Of a stretch of 6,201 nt of DNA, positions 5,932 through 6,201 are shown piece by piece. Within the stretch, counting starts at the first letter, position 1; each line of letters opens with the position of its first letter. The notes beneath the pieces were generated by a model. The model was not told the origin of the DNA and made no database searches. It saw only the letters and a program-made list of their open reading frames with translations. This stretch comes from Elusimicrobiota bacterium (GTDB lineage Bacteria > Elusimicrobiota > Elusimicrobia > FEN-1173), in the NCBI GenBank assembly GCA_016207625.1, contig JACQPF010000279.1, forward strand, positions 1-6,201, written 5' to 3'. The translations under genes were made by a program, and so were the position numbers.

Positions 5932-6201
5932 GGCTTATGTCCCAATTTCCTGAGTTGCTGCGCGATGGATTCCGTCTGCATCATTCTTTCCATAAGAACG
6001 TCCCTCAAAAGATCGTAGGCCTTCAACATCTTGGGATAGGCGAGCCGGTAATAGATCCACTGCCCCTCCCGCCGGGTGGCCAGGAGGCCTTTGTCGCGCA
6101 TCACGGCGAGCTGCTGGGAAAGGTTCGCCTTGGAGACCCCCATTTCCTCGGCCAGTTCGCTGACGGCCTTCTCGCCGGACCTGAGCAGGTCGATGATTTC
6201 C
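5928..6201 (-). CDS. ArsR-family transcriptional regulator, 5' end outside window
   Basis: A winged-helix repressor, presumably of this operon. The visible 90 C-terminal residues carry the helix-turn-helix SELAEEMGVSKANLSQQLAVM and the wing GLLATRREGQWIYYRLAYP, followed by a long C-terminal dimerisation helix with Met, Leu and Gln residues. An in-frame ATG at 6143 falls in the middle of the helix-turn-helix, and the frame stays open to the window edge, so the true start is beyond 6201. No cysteine or histidine pair suitable for the classic ArsR alpha-3 (ELCVCD) or SmtB/CzrA alpha-5 metal sites is visible; the corresponding alpha-3 region reads SELAEEMG. The stop overlaps the desulfurase ATG, so regulator and enzyme are co-expressed. 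The inducer is not apparent: sulfide/persulfide or a metal are the candidates from context. Confidence 0.92.
   Translation of the reverse strand, partial: EIIDLLRSGEKAVSELAEEMGVSKANLSQQLAVMRDKGLLATRREGQWIYYRLAYPKMLKAYDLLRDVLMERMMQTESIAQQLRKLGHKP

Larger units (their letters stand above)
1..6201 (-). other. Single putative operon: sulfur module followed by metal-efflux module
   Basis: All eight genes are on the minus strand. Junctions are ATGA overlaps at 5931-5928, 4780-4777 and 1622-1619, gaps of 21 bases (SQR), 1 or 19 bases (Cys-rich protein, depending on start), 62 bases (outer-membrane gene) and 15 bases (RND pump). No terminator hairpin with a T-run was found at any junction. The promoter and operator must lie to the right of 6201, and the operon continues left of 1. 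That the whole run is one transcript is an inference from spacing. Confidence 0.65.

Noticed and set aside
4840..6018. 392-codon open frame on the plus strand
   Set aside because: Antisense to the cysteine desulfurase, which has all its catalytic residues. The plus-strand product has no recognisable domain and no Shine-Dalgarno that stands out.

Overview
The window reads as one leftward (minus-strand) gene run of eight genes with essentially no spare sequence; both ends are cut. In transcription order (right to left) these are an ArsR-family repressor (5' end outside the window), a NifS/IscS-type cysteine desulfurase, a DsrE-like small sulfur-relay protein, a sulfide:quinone oxidoreductase (SQR)-like flavoprotein, a short exported cysteine-rich protein, a CzcC/TolC-type outer-membrane efflux protein, a 152-residue protein resembling a drastically shortened CzcB-type membrane-fusion protein, and the N-terminal third of a CzcA/CusA-type RND efflux pump (3' end outside the window).

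The organism is a Gram-negative bacterium, because a periplasm-spanning tripartite exporter with an outer-membrane component is encoded. The DNA is GC-rich, which explains the long open frames on the opposite strand; these are shadows. I cannot name a phylum from the sequence. The gene content suggests a lineage exposed to sulfide and to soft heavy metals.

Right half (about 3167-6201): a sulfur module. ArsR, desulfurase and DsrE-like genes are joined by 4-base ATGA stop/start overlaps, and the SQR-like gene follows 21 bases later behind a strong Shine-Dalgarno sequence. A plausible scheme (inference) is that SQR oxidises sulfide to persulfide or polysulfide at the membrane, the desulfurase makes enzyme-bound persulfide from cysteine, and the DsrE-like protein carries sulfane sulfur between partners, under an ArsR-type regulator.

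Left half (1 to about 3147): a metal-efflux module in the classic czcC-czcB-czcA order, preceded by a small Cys-rich secreted protein. The striking point is the czcB position: it holds a 152-aa protein that keeps a signal peptide, a short adaptor-like segment and a C-terminal membrane-proximal-like domain, but has no room for the lipoyl, alpha-hairpin and full beta-barrel domains expected of an adaptor. His/acid-rich tails flank it. The physical fusion of a sulfide/persulfide module with an RND metal exporter and this mini-adaptor is the most interesting aspect of the window. No RNA gene, CRISPR array, mobile element, terminator or convincing internal promoter was seen; the operon promoter must lie to the right of the window. 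No gap exceeds about 65 bases.
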